From positions 1 to 64,000 of the forward strand of contig NZ_LFBV01000003.1 of assembly GCF_001905345.1 (NCBI RefSeq): a stretch of 64,000 nt of DNA, read 5' to 3'. A model generated the notes under the pieces. That model saw only the letters and a program-made list of their open reading frames with translations, was not told the origin of the DNA and did not search any database. Positions 49,634 through 59,129 of this stretch are shown piece by piece. The stretch's first letter is position 1; each line of letters starts with the position of its first letter. The position numbers and the translations under genes were made by a program. This DNA is from Streptomyces uncialis. GTDB lineage: Bacteria > Actinomycetota > Actinomycetes > Streptomycetales > Streptomycetaceae.

Positions 49634-50032
49634 GCTATTCGCCTGTTCAAGCAGACGCTCGGCTGGACCAGGCCCCGACTTCGAAACTCGGAAGCGGCCG
49701 ACCGGAGGACCTGGCTGGTGATCCCCGCCGATGCCCAACTCCGGCTGGCCCGCGCACTGGCCACGGACCTCCGCAGGCCATAGGAGAACCCAGCCGAGCC
49801 GAACAAACGCACACCAGCCCGCGTCCGCAGAGAGTTCAGAAACCTGCGCGCGAGGACCGATTCCCCAGCCGGTGCACCGAAACCATCCCGCCCCGGTCCG
49901 GGTCGGTCACCCGGTTCGAAGAACCGCTACCCAGCCACACGTCATGACGTCGGCAGAGTGCTCGCCACCGGCGAGGCATACAGCCGACCCGCTCACCACA
50001 AGGTCGGCACCAAACGCCGCTGGACAGGCTGA
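49634..50032 (+). pseudogene. transposase C-terminal remnant with amber codon
   Basis: The frame reads RLFKQTLGWTRPRLRNSEAADR, TWLVIPADAQLRLARALATDL, then a stop TAG where relatives have Trp, and continues in the same frame TPARVRREFRNLRA, PKPSRPGPGRSPGSKNRYPATRHDVG. It is the C-terminal half of a large Streptomyces transposase family ending in the basic PGPGRPPGSKN tail. The N-terminal catalytic region is absent. Confidence 0.7.
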
Positions 50033-50063
50033 CAGCGACGGTGAAGGTCAGCACACTGAGCGC

Positions 50064-50330
50064 ATGCGACACGAGGAGAAAGCGAAGCTCACCGCAGCGA
50101 GAGCCCTGATCCCGGTGGCCATCCTCGTCGCCTCACCGGTGCTGCTGATAGCCGGGACACCGATCCGCCGCCGGTACCTTCGCTACGTCTACCGGGACGA
50201 GGCACCACTGATCCTGGAGAAGGAGCAGGGCCGCACCAGTGTCCACTGGTTCGTGGTCACCAGCCCTCTCCTCGATTGGCTCTGCTGGCCGACAAAGTCA
50301 CTCGCCCGACTCATCTCACGCCGAGGATAA
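50064..50330 (+). CDS. small membrane protein
   Basis: 88 residues from ATG 50064. One hydrophobic segment (ALIPVAILVASPVLLIAGTPI) followed by a very basic stretch RRRYLRYVYRDEAPLI and a C-terminal WFVVTSPLLDWLCWPTKSLARLI that may be a second membrane segment. No motif. Located between remnants, it may be an orphan. Confidence 0.5.
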   Translation: MRHEEKAKLTAARALIPVAILVASPVLLIAGTPIRRRYLRYVYRDEAPLILEKEQGRTSVHWFVVTSPLLDWLCWPTKSLARLISRRG

Positions 50331-50344
50331 ACGGGAAGCTCAGC

Positions 50345-50790
50345 GCCTTTTTTCCATCCTGAGCTGTACGTTTGCCCAGCTCAGAATTCGAACGGTGGTG
50401 AGGTAGCTGGCGAGGTCCGGCCGGGCGCACGAGACCCGGTTCGGGGCGGCGGCGTAGGCGTGCAGGGTGCCAGAAGCCGTTCTGCACCTCGGAGGGCAGG
50501 AGCCGGGCCGGTGTCCTCCGGCATTCCCCCGAACATGTGCACGGCCCGGCGAGGCGGGCTGGGCGCGGTCGCCGCGGAAGACCAGACGGACACCGCGCCG
50601 CGCGCCGCCACACACCCTCGCGGCCTGCGTCGTCCGCCCCCACCGTGCCGGGCCGTTCCGGCGGCCAGGGCGCTGGCCGCGGTCACCAGCAGGGTCTGCT
50701 CCACCAGCGAAAGACCCTGCGGCTGGGCGAGGGATCTCGCGAGGAGCCGGGCCCGGAGCACCTCGGTCACCGTCACCAGGGCAGCACCGC
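50345..50790 (-). pseudogene. broken RsbT/RsbW-like anti-sigma kinase
   Basis: It begins VTEVLRARLLARSLAQPQGLSLVEQTLLVTAASALAAGTARHGGGG, close to RsbT. A frameshift occurs near 50640 and the sequence goes on as ARRGVRLVFRGDR in another frame, matching the strand that precedes the DxGPG motif in RsbT. The DxGPG and lid motifs are degraded. It is a dead copy of a partner-switching kinase. Confidence 0.6.
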
Positions 50791-50829
50791 CGACAGAGCC
50801 GGCTCATCTCTTGAGCCTGGCATCGCTGC

Positions 50830-51130
50830 TCCATCCGTCATGACCGCGCCGCCGTAGTGGTGGGAAGGCAGGCTGTCGGTTGCGCGCCGCAGGGCTTCCA
50901 GCTGAAGCAGGAGGGCCGTACGTCTCAGCTGACGATCGTGAGCCGTTGCCGCTGCGCGGAGGTGGTGTTCGGTGTTGATGCGCTGGGGCCTCTTCGAGGA
51001 TGACGATGCGGCAGGCGGCTGCGACGGGGGTGCCGTGGTCGACGAGTTCGCGGGCGCGGGCGGCGATGCGGAGCTGGTAGCGGGAGTAGCGGCGGTGTCC
51101 GCCGGTGCGAGCGGAGGGGGGTGATGAGGA
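50830..51130 (-). pseudogene. MerR/excisionase-like DNA-binding protein remnant
   Basis: The start reads RTGGHRRYSRYQLRIAARAREL, VDHGTPVAAACRIVILE, then changes frame to QRINTEHHLRAAATAHDRQL and LRRTALLLQLEALRRATDSLPSHH. The T-G-G-H-R-R-Y element is the wing of MerR/BldC helix-turn-helix domains. The N-terminal helix-turn-helix lies outside the intact frame. A second, shorter relic of the same family is at 57083-57230. Confidence 0.55.
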
Positions 51131-51167
51131 GGGCTTCGCCGACGGCCTCTCTGCGGAACACGCTGGA

Positions 51168-51198
51168 GGGGCCCTGGTGCCTATGGCACCAGGGCCCC
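51168..51198. terminator. very strong hairpin, 14-bp stem and 3-nt loop
   Basis: Arms GGGGCCCTGGTGCC and GGCACCAGGGCCCC are perfectly complementary around TAT. Not followed by a T tract. It lies beyond the 5' side of the MerR-like relic and may terminate transcription in either direction. Confidence 0.65.
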
Positions 51199-52286
51199 GA
51201 AGGAACTGCTACACCATCCGCCGGCCTCGGAACTGCGCCGGCCTTCTGTATCCGCACCAGCCCGCGGGGGTTGGGGGCGTGTGCGGGGATCGCGGTTGCT
51301 CGACCGGAGACCACCTCACTATCGATGTCCTGCGGTACCCGGGCCCAACACTTCCGCCCGGGCGATCCTGATGGCGCTCGGCCCCTCCGTTCTTTCCCTC
51401 AATGAACAACTATTTGCCACTGCGTACTGCTCTGCACTGCTGGTGATGCGTACCGCTGGTGACCTGACCAAGCGTCACGCTCCGGCAGCCAGCCCCGCTC
51501 GCCCGTACTTCGTTCTTCTCTGGCTTGGAACCCCACTGCCGGACCTCCCGGTGCGCGCGCCCGCAGCCGACGCCTTCACCGGGGTACCGCTCACTGACTT
51601 CACTGCTGGATTACCGCGTACTTCACCTGCGGGTACTGCCATGGAACTGCGGTTCTGCTCTGGCGGCCCCTGATCACCGCAGGCCACCCGGTCCGGCCGT
51701 CAGTCCCGTCACCGTCCTGCACTTGCTCTGGCTCCGGAACTCCACCGCCGCACCGCCCTGCCGTACTGCAACTGCGGGTACTACCTGTACTGCTGACCGG
51801 CAGTTCGTCTCTGCCAGGCCCTGTCGATCTCGGCTACAAGAGAAACCATAACCGCACCACCACCCAATGTCTACCCCGGCCAACGTAGATTTTCGTGAGT
51901 TCGAAAGTGAGGCAATCGGACCCCTGCCGAGTTGAACGGTGCGGGCCAGGGAACAAGGAAACCGGTAGGCAGGCCGGGCACCGACAACGACAGCGTGAAC
52001 CCGAGGGAAACCATGTGCGCGGGTGCCACCACCATCCGCTCCGCGATCGACCTCGCCACCGCCCGCCACAACACCCGAACCTTCCTCGGCTCTTTGCAGT
52101 GGTAGTTCACGAGTTCGGGAGGCGGTCCGATCTGCCCAGGGTCGATATTCACGAGGACGGGAGGCACCCCCGGCGGCCACCTCCCCGTGGGGCGGATACG
52201 GTCGCGACCTTCGGACGATGCCCGGACACCGGATAGGGGGCGACGATCAAGGCGCATGCCGGACACGTCGAGATCGGAGCTTCCCC
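51199..52286. other. long region without supported genes
   Basis: About 1.1 kb. Long open frames exist on both strands around 51281-51851 and 51674-52180, but their amino-acid patterns are not convincing and no ribosome binding sites accompany them. Base composition is somewhat lower in G+C around 51400-51650. Confidence 0.4.
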
Positions 52287-52556
52287 GTGCTGAAGTGGAT
52301 CCTGCGCGCCACCGCTGTCCTCGCCATCGCCGCCGCAATCGCCTCCCCTGTCGCTGTGCCCGCACCCGAAGCAGTGGTCGCCACACCCGATGTCGCCGTC
52401 GCTGTGCCCGCACCTGGCCCCGCTGCCCCGGGGGACGAGCTCATCTCCGCCCTGAGGGGGAAGCGCGGTTGGACCATCCCGTCGCCTTCTAGGTGGTCCG
52501 GGGATGCGGCCTCTGGGGTCGTTCTCCCGGGCCGGCGCACGACAGCCCTGGCATAG
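52287..52556 (+). CDS. small putative secreted protein
   Basis: 89 residues from a GTG at 52287, with CGGAG seven bases upstream. N-terminal LKWILRATAVLAIAAAIASPVAV looks like a signal or anchor segment, followed by an Ala/Pro/Val-rich region and GDELISALRGKRGWTIPSPS. Not recognised. The C-terminal end is possibly out of true frame. Confidence 0.38.
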   Translation: MLKWILRATAVLAIAAAIASPVAVPAPEAVVATPDVAVAVPAPGPAAPGDELISALRGKRGWTIPSPSRWSGDAASGVVLPGRRTTALA

Positions 52557-52959
52557 GGCGAACGACCTGAGGGACTCCCAGCGCCGCCGCCCACTCCCGC
52601 TCGAAGGCAGGCGCCCACTGCGCGGCGCGGGTATCGGCGCGCAGCTGGGCGAGGACCGGTCCGGCAGCCTCATGGCCCTCCGCGCCGCCTCAGCACCGGG
52701 AGAGCAGGCTGTCGGTCCCGCACTGCCGGAACTGCCCGGAAATGCCGGTGGACCTCAGCAGCGGCACCGGGATCCGGGGCGGAACCGGACGGCTCATCAC
52801 CTGGACGCGTGGCGGGCCTTCGGGCAAGGGCGGGGCATCCGTGGACCGAAGCACCGCCCGGCTTCCCGCGCTCGATGGCCCGGCCGCTGTGCGGGTCATG
52901 AGCCCGGCTTCGACTTGGCGTTCCCGCCGAGATCCCCAGCGGCGAAGCTCCGGAGCGAC
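52557..52959. other. intergenic, no supported gene
   Basis: About 400 bases before a secreted-protein relic. Nothing recognised. Confidence 0.35.
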
Positions 52960-53185
52960 CCGGTGCTCTTCTCGAAGTATGACTTCGAAAACAGGGTATC
53001 GTCCTGGTCCGACAAGGGCGGAAAGACGATCCCGGTGGCCAACCGCGGCGTCGACGGAAGCTGCAAGTTCATCAACAGCCCCCCGTTCTGTGGACGGGAT
53101 CCGCGCATACCGAAGACCAGGCGGTCGACTCCGCAGTCGACAACAAGGCCGACTGCTTATGGACGACCTGGTGATCAGAGGATGA
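52960..53185 (+). pseudogene. remnant of a peptidase-inhibitor I36/crystallin-like secreted protein
   Basis: Reads FSKYDFENRVSSWSDKGGK, IPVANRGVDGSC, and in another frame TEDQAVDSAVDNKADCLW. In order, these follow the pattern DFNDRVSSxxN...V...Y.ED....NKADS seen in Streptomyces inhibitor I36 or beta/gamma-crystallin proteins. N-terminus absent, at least one frameshift. Confidence 0.35.
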
Positions 53186-53366
53186 AAGCGTTCCGTCGGG
53201 GCCCAGGCTCCAACGAAACGCGCACGACCACGAGATAGACCTCGCCACACGCCCCACGCCCCACGCCCCAGGAACGGAGGGCACCGGGCATGCTGGTCGC
53301 GTCACCGGACCGGCGGGCTATCTGTCACCAGAACTACGCGAAGCAGGGGTGGTGGTCACCGGCTCC

Positions 53367-53406
53367 GGCCCGGCCTTCCCTCATGCATGAGGGAAGCTTT
53401 CGGGCC
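53367..53406. promoter_or_regulatory. bipartite palindrome upstream of a membrane-protein gene
   Basis: The centre, CTTCCCTCATG/CATGAGGGAAG (53375-53396), is a perfect 22-bp palindrome, surrounded by GGCCCG and CGGGCC outer arms. It ends about 60 bases before the next start codon. It could be a terminator for upstream transcription or an operator. Confidence 0.5.
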
Positions 53407-53464
53407 CGGGGTGAGGGCGGAATGCAGTTCGTTATGACCCGTATGTCATATACCAGGAGGAACC

Positions 53465-54028
53465 ATGGCCGAAGGCCACAGCGATCAGGGCACCGACAAT
53501 GCGGAAACCTCTGACAATTTCATGGACGAGCGGGCCGTGGTCGAACTGACCTACCGGCCCCGGCCTTCCGACCACCGGGTCGGTCTGCGGGTCCGCGAGC
53601 GGATCAAGCGGACCGGGATACTGCTGCGGGGCGGGCTCGTTCTCCTGTGTGTAGGACTGTGGGTGCTCTCCAGCGTTGGCCGCGGGAGTATCAACGTGGG
53701 CTCAGCGGTTCCGGTCCTTATCGTGGTCCTGTTGGTGTGGTCGCGCACGTGGGTGCAAGCTGCCCACGTGCAGCGGATCGTCGGATGGCAGGGCGAGTAC
53801 CGAACCACCGTGTCTCCCGACGGGATCACATGCCGTACTGACCACAGCACACTGATCCAGAAGTGGTCCATATTCCGGGGATACCGAGAAACGGAAGGTC
53901 ACTTCGTCCTGCTCAGCCGTGACCCCAACATCATGATCCTCGACGTCCTGGCCAAGCGGGACATACGTGAGACCGGGGACCTAGAGCGGCTACGGGCGAT
54001 CCTGGACCTGCGCATCCCTCGCATGTGA
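53465..54028 (+). CDS. YcxB-like membrane protein
   Basis: 187 residues from ATG 53465 with ribosome binding site AGGAGG. The start VVELTYRPRPSDHRVGLRVRERIKR leads to two adjacent transmembrane segments (ILLRGGLVLLCVGLWVLSSV and VGSAVPVLIVVLLVWSR) and a C-terminal cytoplasmic domain YRTTVSPDGITCRTDHSTLIQKWSIFRGYRE. The topology and the STLIQKWSIFRGYxET segment fit YcxB-type proteins. Function unknown. Confidence 0.72.
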   Translation: MAEGHSDQGTDNAETSDNFMDERAVVELTYRPRPSDHRVGLRVRERIKRTGILLRGGLVLLCVGLWVLSSVGRGSINVGSAVPVLIVVLLVWSRTWVQAAHVQRIVGWQGEYRTTVSPDGITCRTDHSTLIQKWSIFRGYRETEGHFVLLSRDPNIMILDVLAKRDIRETGDLERLRAILDLRIPRM

Positions 54029-54295
54029 CAGATTTCCGCCATTGCGACAACAAGGGCGCCCCTGTGACAACCATCCCGCTGTGGCTCAATCGCGGTTTAC
54101 AGCAGGTGCTGAATTCAGGGGTATCGGAATTCGCATCCTCTTGACTGGACATTCGTGAAAGATGTGTCCAAAGGTTGTCCCGTAAGTCTATGGTGTCACG
54201 TCTCAGTGGGGTCGGATCGGTACTGCTGAGAGCGGGCGAGTGCTGAGCGACAAACCAGGTCGACGTGGGTCGGTGCGGTACCCGATCATGTGTTC

Positions 54296-54826
54296 ATGCC
54301 CCTGATAGAGACTCTTGCCCGAGTCGATGCGGACCTGGCCGCCGGCCGGGTTCCCGTCGCGCGCCAGCGTTTGCGCGGCCTTGTCTCATCTTTCCCGCAT
54401 GACCTGACGCTCCGTCGGCGTCTGGCCGAGGTGTACCGGCTCTACGGTGATGCCGCCGAGGCCGGACGCTGGATGTACCTCGAAGAGGACCGCGACGCCG
54501 ACGAGACCGCCGCCTTCGAGGCGCGGTACGGGTCTTCCGGGTGGCGGATGAAGGCCCTCGCCTGGCACGGCCCCGAGGCTGTGGCTGCCACCTCCTTCGC
54601 GGAGGGGCAACTGGTCGCGGTGCGGACCACCTGCGCCGAGGAGCTGGGGCACTCCGTCGACTGGGACGACCCCGCCTCCTACCGGGACGGCCTGGAGGAG
54701 AAGTACGGGGACGCGTCGTCCGAGCCGTGGACGGTCGGCGGTGTGCTGGCGGGCGTCGGCTGCCTGGTGGGGGCCCTTGCGTTCCTCGCGATCTGGGTGA
54801 ATGGAGTCGTTGCCCTCTTCGACTGA
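54296..54826 (+). CDS. DUF6584-type protein with C-terminal membrane helix
   Basis: 176 residues from ATG 54296 (a GTG lies six bases earlier). It begins MPLIETLARVDADLAAGRVPVARQRLRGL, with RRRLAEVYRLYGDAAEAGRWMYL resembling a tetratricopeptide-like helical pair. The final 35 residues are a membrane helix (VGGVLAGVGCLVGALAFLAIWV). The arrangement is typical of DUF6584 proteins. Function unknown. Confidence 0.7.
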   Translation: MPLIETLARVDADLAAGRVPVARQRLRGLVSSFPHDLTLRRRLAEVYRLYGDAAEAGRWMYLEEDRDADETAAFEARYGSSGWRMKALAWHGPEAVAATSFAEGQLVAVRTTCAEELGHSVDWDDPASYRDGLEEKYGDASSEPWTVGGVLAGVGCLVGALAFLAIWVNGVVALFD

Positions 54827-54944
54827 CCAGGCACCAGGAGCCGGTGAGGAGCGGCCGCTCATGGTTCGGTGGGACCGTCGAGAGCTGCCGTGAACGGGAC
54901 ACTGGCGACGAGTGAAATGACCTGAAGAACTACCACTGCTCCAC

Positions 54945-55260
54945 CAACCACCACCGACACCCGGCGCGTCGTCGTGGTCGGCCGGCCGTTGCCCGGCAAC
55001 CGCAACGACTGCGGAGCGTGGGCGCTGTCCAGAGCCAAGGCCGCCGCCGGCCGCACCACCGTGATCGGCGGTGGCTACCGGGGCACCGCGCACCGCCGCA
55101 GCAGACGCCGGACGGCCCTCACGGGAAGAACGGACTTCCCACCTGGCCGCCCGGGTGCGGCTTGGCGGTCGCGCACGCGACCGCCGAGCACGCACGCGCC
55201 CTCCCCCGGCCATTGCGATGACCACCGGATCGGGCGACTGCCTCTGCGGACGGGAAGAAA
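54945..55260 (+). mobile_element. IS5-family transposase remnant (C-terminal half)
   Basis: Contains VVVVGRPLPGNRNDCGAW followed by LSRAKAAAGRTTVIGGGYRGT, the segment around the second catalytic residue of IS5 transposases (RPLPGNRNDCKAW...TTVIADGGYQGT). Further frames carry HDHRIGRLPLRTGRN, similar to the KILRDCRLRGD end. No start or terminal repeats. It has the half complementary to the remnant at 31655-31990, though the two are not shown to be one element. Confidence 0.6.
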
Positions 55261-56140
55261 CGGCAACGCGGGTGCGGGAGAGAATCCCCGGCCCGGGGCG
55301 CCCGCGGCGGAGCTCGCGGGCACGCTCGCGATGTACGGGATCAACGAACGCAGTACCGGAGCCACGGGAGGCCCGCCCGCCGCTGTCGTGACCAGCAGTC
55401 ACCCCGAGGGCTCCGTTCTCGGACGCTGGACCGTCGGCACCGACGATGTCACCGCCCTGCGCACCCGCCTCGCCCAGCTCCCCCGAGACCGCTACGGCGC
55501 CCCCGGCCTCCATGACCTCTGCGGCCCCTCTTCACCCGGGCACATACGCCCACCCGGCCCTGACCACACGCACAAACGACATACGCCCACTGGAAGCCTC
55601 CGCCCCGCGCCCGTCCGGAGGCAGCGGAGCAACTGGCCGCGCGGCCCGGCATCACCGTCCTCGACCTGGAGCTGTTCACAGCCCCGGCCGATGCCCAGGA
55701 GGAAACGTGGACAGCGGCGCACAGCCGGCACGCGAGCAGCCGAGGCGGACCGGCGCGGAGCAGAGCGGGACAGGGGGCGGACATGACGGCCGGACGGGCC
55801 GGGCTGTCACCGACGGTCGTGGACCTGGCCAGGCCGATCCGGCCAGGTCCTGGGCGTCGGGGCCGAATCCGCCGGTGCAACGGCTTCCCCGGATGCCCCT
55901 GGCTGGGTGCGAAGCGTCCGCCGCACTGCCCGGCGGCCCCCGGCGCCCCGGGCCTGCGTCGGTTTCTTCCCGCTCCGGGCTCGCTGGGCGGTACCGCACG
56001 TACCACTGGGCGCAGGAACCGGTGTGGACCTACGTGATGCCCTGTGGTCAGCCGCGCGGCACCGGGCCGGGGCGGGTGGATCGTTCTACGGTGGGCACAC
56101 GGGGGGCAAAACATGTTCCCCGGAGTTGCTGGAGAATCTC
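55261..56140. other. long region without supported genes
   Basis: About 880 bases. A short stretch near 55370-55480 (PEGSVLGRWTVGTDDVTALRTRLAQLP) looks protein-like, perhaps another gene fragment, but no complete frame is supported. A palindrome-free promoter for the next gene is not recognisable. Confidence 0.35.
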
Positions 56141-56596
56141 ATGGCAGTGCGTCACCAGCTGATTCGCAGGCCGCCCGCTGAGGTGTGGGCAGTGCTCGCC
56201 GACGGGTCCCGCTACGGCGAGTGGGTGGTAGGCCCGGATTCCTCCCGGCAGACGGACGGCGACTGGCCGCGGACCGGCGCCACCCTGGAGTACACCGTTC
56301 GCCTGGGCCCGTGGTCGGGGGCCGGGAGGACGGTGGTCCGCGATGTGGAGCCGCCGCGCCGGATCGAACTGGAGGCCGAAAGCGGCCGACTGGGTACCGC
56401 GCGTATCGCCATCGAAGTACGCCCATGGGGCGAGAACAGCCTGGTCATCGTGGACGAACATCCGCTGCGCGGGCCGGGCGGACGCCTCCACAACACCGCG
56501 CTCGACTCCCTGCTCCAGCTGCGCAACAGGAAGATGCTCAGCCGCCTCGCCGATGTCGTCGAGAGCACGTCCCCCAGGTCGGCTGAGCGGACATGA
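56141..56596 (+). CDS. SRPBCC (polyketide cyclase-like) protein
   Basis: 151 residues from ATG 56141, ribosome binding site TGGAGA. It starts VRHQLIRRPPAEVWAVLADGSRYGEWVVGP, the usual helix-grip opening, and continues RTVVRDVEPPRRIELEAESGRLGTARIAIEVRPWG and HPLRGPGGRLHN, ending in a long helix ALDSLLQLRNRKMLSRLADVV. Such proteins bind hydrophobic ligands in a cleft. Followed 50 bases later by a broken FAD-oxidoreductase gene: FAD-oxidoreductase/SRPBCC pairs are common in Streptomyces. Confidence 0.8.
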   Translation: MAVRHQLIRRPPAEVWAVLADGSRYGEWVVGPDSSRQTDGDWPRTGATLEYTVRLGPWSGAGRTVVRDVEPPRRIELEAESGRLGTARIAIEVRPWGENSLVIVDEHPLRGPGGRLHNTALDSLLQLRNRKMLSRLADVVESTSPRSAERT

Positions 56597-56647
56597 GGCC
56601 CGTCAGGTCCACCTGGCGCCATCAGGAACCAGCGAAATAGTGGAAAC

Positions 56648-56800
56648 GTGCCCGATGCGGTAGTGATCGGCGCGGGCTCCTTACGGGCTCATGGCCGCGA
56701 ATCGGCTGGGGGATGCCGGATGGAGCGTCAAGGTCCTTGAAGCACGGCCGGAACCCGGCGCTGCCGTCCGCAGCGCCCGCCCGCAGCACACGAGAGGCGT
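56648..56800 (+). pseudogene. N-terminal FAD-dependent oxidoreductase fragment
   Basis: VPDAVVIGAGS then, after a one-base shift, GLMAANRLGDAGWSVKVLEARPEPGAAVRSA. Joined, this is the first beta-alpha-beta unit (GxGxxG with the acidic ribose residue) of phytoene dehydrogenase-like FAD enzymes. Only about 45 of 500 residues remain. It was probably co-transcribed with the SRPBCC gene. Confidence 0.65.
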
Positions 56801-57082
56801 CGCAGGGGACGGCGGCCTCGACGGAGCGTGGACCCCGGGTGACAGGAAGCCATGCAGACCGGATCGAGGCTCGGACCGAGCGCCACGCGCCGGGCTTCCG
56901 CTTCCTGATCACCGCCGCCACATCCTCGCCCCGTCGGCGCTCCAGTCTCCACACCCTGGAGAACGCCCGCGCCAGGGTGGAGAGGGCGCCCGCGTGTGCC
57001 TGGCCACCGGGGCGCCATTGCGTCAATGGTCTGCAACCCTGGCGATCGCCCCCGCGGCACCGCCGAGTTGGTCCCGTGTGTC

Positions 57083-57230
57083 TCAGGTCGTGGCCGTCGC
57101 GGCTGCGCGGTGGTGTTCGGTGTTGCTGCGCTGGGCTTCTTCGGGCTGGTCTTCGAGGAAGACGGTCACAGCGCCGAACGAGACGTCGCCGCTGCGGTGC
57201 GGCAACCGTCTGTGGTCAGGTGATGTCCTC
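57083..57230 (-). pseudogene. short MerR/excisionase-like remnant
   Basis: SGDVSFGAVTVFLEDQPEEAQRSNTEHHRAAATATT resembles the tail of the relic at 50830-51130 (ACRIVILEEA/QRINTEHHLRAAATA). It overlaps the start region of the pentapeptide-repeat gene on the other strand. Weak because short. Confidence 0.35.
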
Positions 57231-57236
57231 ACCCGT

Positions 57237-59129
57237 ATGTCACCCACCCTCCCCTCGCCCGCTCGTCCACGGTGGCCGTACTGCGGCGACGGTGTCAGCG
57301 GCGGAGACCGCGCCGGCTGCATCGGCCGTTCCAAGGACCCGCACGGCGCCTGCCTGGCCCACCTCATCGATCGTGATCGCGACACCCACCTCACCGGTCT
57401 CGCGCCCGGCGACGACATCGACTACCGCGGCACCACTTTCACAGCACACCTCCTCGACCGGCTCCTCGGCGCCCTCACCGACCCCGCGACACAGCAACCA
57501 CGCTTCGGAGCAGCGAAGTTCGGGTCGGCGGTGTTCGCAGGGCCCGCCCGGTTCGCGTCGGCGACGTTCACCGGCGACGCCCAGTTCAACTCGGCCACCT
57601 TCCACAGCGACGCCCAGTTCGGGTCGGCGGTTTTCACCGGCGACGCCTGGTTCAGCTCGGCGGCGTTCGTCGGCGACGCTCGGTTCGGGTCGGCGGTTTT
57701 CACCGGGCCGGCCCGGTTCGCGTCGGCGGTGTTCACCGGTGATGCCCAGTTCAACTCGGCCCGCTTCCACAGCGACGCCTGGTTCGGGTCGGCGGTGTTC
57801 GCCGGGCCGACCCGGTTCGGGTCGGTGGTTTTCACCGGCGACGCCCAGTTCGGGTCGGCGACGTTCAGCGGGCCGGTCCAGTACGACTCGGCGGCCTTCA
57901 CCGGCGACGCCTGGTTCAGCCTGGCGGTGTTCACCAATGACGCACGGTTCGGCTCGGCCACCTTCCACAGCGACGCCCGGTTCCGATCAGCGGTGTTCGG
58001 CAGGGCTGTCAGCTTTCGTTCGGCGGTGTTCGAGCGGGCGGACGAGCTGGGTCCGTTCGTCTGTGCCGGGACGGTCGTGTTGTCGGGTGCGCGGTTCAAC
58101 GGGCCGGTGACGGTGTCGATCGCGGCGCGGCGTGCGGCGTGCGTCCGGACGCGGTGGGTGTCGACGGCGGCGCTGCGGCTGCGTCATGCCGAGGTCGACT
58201 TCACCCATGCTGTCTTCGAGTATCCGCTGAGCATCGCCGCTGAGCAGGAGCCCTTCAGCGACGAGGACGGGCCTCTGTGCGAGGACCGCTTGGCAGGTAC
58301 CCCGGGACCGCGTGTGCGGATGATGTCCCTGCACGGGGTGGATGCCGCGCACCTGGTTCTCGCCGATCTGGATCTGACCCGCTGCCTGTTCACCGGCACG
58401 ATTCATCTCGACCAGATCCGTCTGGAGGGCGACTGCGCCTTCGCCACCGTCCCGCGACGGCGGCGGTTGCGTCCCTGGCGGTTCACCCAGCGCCGGACCC
58501 TCGCCGAGGAACACCACTGGCGCTCGCGCCGGCCCCACCCGGCCCCGGGCTGGCACCAGGCCCCCGCGACCACCACACGTACGGGGCCCGCGCAGCTCGC
58601 GCCGGTCTACCGGGCGCTGCGGAAGGCGTTCGAGGACAGCAAGAACGAGCCGGACGCGGCCGACTTCTACTTCGGCGAGATGGAGATGCGCCGGCACGAC
58701 GGGGCCCGGCCCCGCGCCGAGCGGACGCTGCTGACGGCCTACTGGGCCCTGTCCGGGTACGGGCTGCGTGCCGCCCGCGCCGCCCTGTGGCTGGTGGCCG
58801 CGATGACGGCCACCCTGTTCGCGATGATGCTCTGGGGCCTGCCCGCCGACCACTGGAAGCCCGAGACCACCGCCGTCATCGGCGGAGGGCAGGTACGGCT
58901 CCCCGCGGAGAAGCCCGACCCGGTGAACCCGGGCAACGCCCTTCACGAACGCCTCACCACCCAGCGCTTCGAGAAGAGCCTGCGCGTGGTCGTCAATTCG
59001 GTCATCTTCCGCAGCAGCGGCCAGGACCTCACCACCGCGGGCACCTACGCCGAAATGACCTCTCGACTCACTGAACCTGTCCTCCTCGGCCTCGCCGTTC
59101 TCGCCGTCCGCGGACGTGTCAAACGCTGA
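57237..59129 (+). CDS. pentapeptide-repeat membrane protein
   Basis: 630 residues from ATG 57237. Residues 10-45 carry four cysteine positions (WPYCGDG, GCIGR, GACLAHL) that may bind zinc. Residues about 95-290 are continuous pentapeptide repeats with Phe at the centre (ARFGSAVFTG, AQFNSATFHS), forming a right-handed beta-helix roughly eight to ten coils long. A conserved middle region (EEHHWRSRRP, YRALRKAFEDSKNEPDAADFYFGEMEMRR) leads to a C-terminal part with two hydrophobic helices (LLTAYWALSGYGLRAARAALWLVAAMTATLF and LTEPVLLGLAVLAV). This resembles the pentapeptide/ion-channel-like proteins frequent in Streptomyces. Convergent with the nSTAND1 gene. Confidence 0.85.
   Translation: MSPTLPSPARPRWPYCGDGVSGGDRAGCIGRSKDPHGACLAHLIDRDRDTHLTGLAPGDDIDYRGTTFTAHLLDRLLGALTDPATQQPRFGAAKFGSAVFAGPARFASATFTGDAQFNSATFHSDAQFGSAVFTGDAWFSSAAFVGDARFGSAVFTGPARFASAVFTGDAQFNSARFHSDAWFGSAVFAGPTRFGSVVFTGDAQFGSATFSGPVQYDSAAFTGDAWFSLAVFTNDARFGSATFHSDARFRSAVFGRAVSFRSAVFERADELGPFVCAGTVVLSGARFNGPVTVSIAARRAACVRTRWVSTAALRLRHAEVDFTHAVFEYPLSIAAEQEPFSDEDGPLCEDRLAGTPGPRVRMMSLHGVDAAHLVLADLDLTRCLFTGTIHLDQIRLEGDCAFATVPRRRRLRPWRFTQRRTLAEEHHWRSRRPHPAPGWHQAPATTTRTGPAQLAPVYRALRKAFEDSKNEPDAADFYFGEMEMRRHDGARPRAERTLLTAYWALSGYGLRAARAALWLVAAMTATLFAMMLWGLPADHWKPETTAVIGGGQVRLPAEKPDPVNPGNALHERLTTQRFEKSLRVVVNSVIFRSSGQDLTTAGTYAEMTSRLTEPVLLGLAVLAVRGRVKR

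Noticed and set aside
51281..51673. 130-residue plus-strand frame in a less GC-rich stretch
   Set aside because: No ribosome binding site or motif, and third-position bias is weaker than in real genes nearby.
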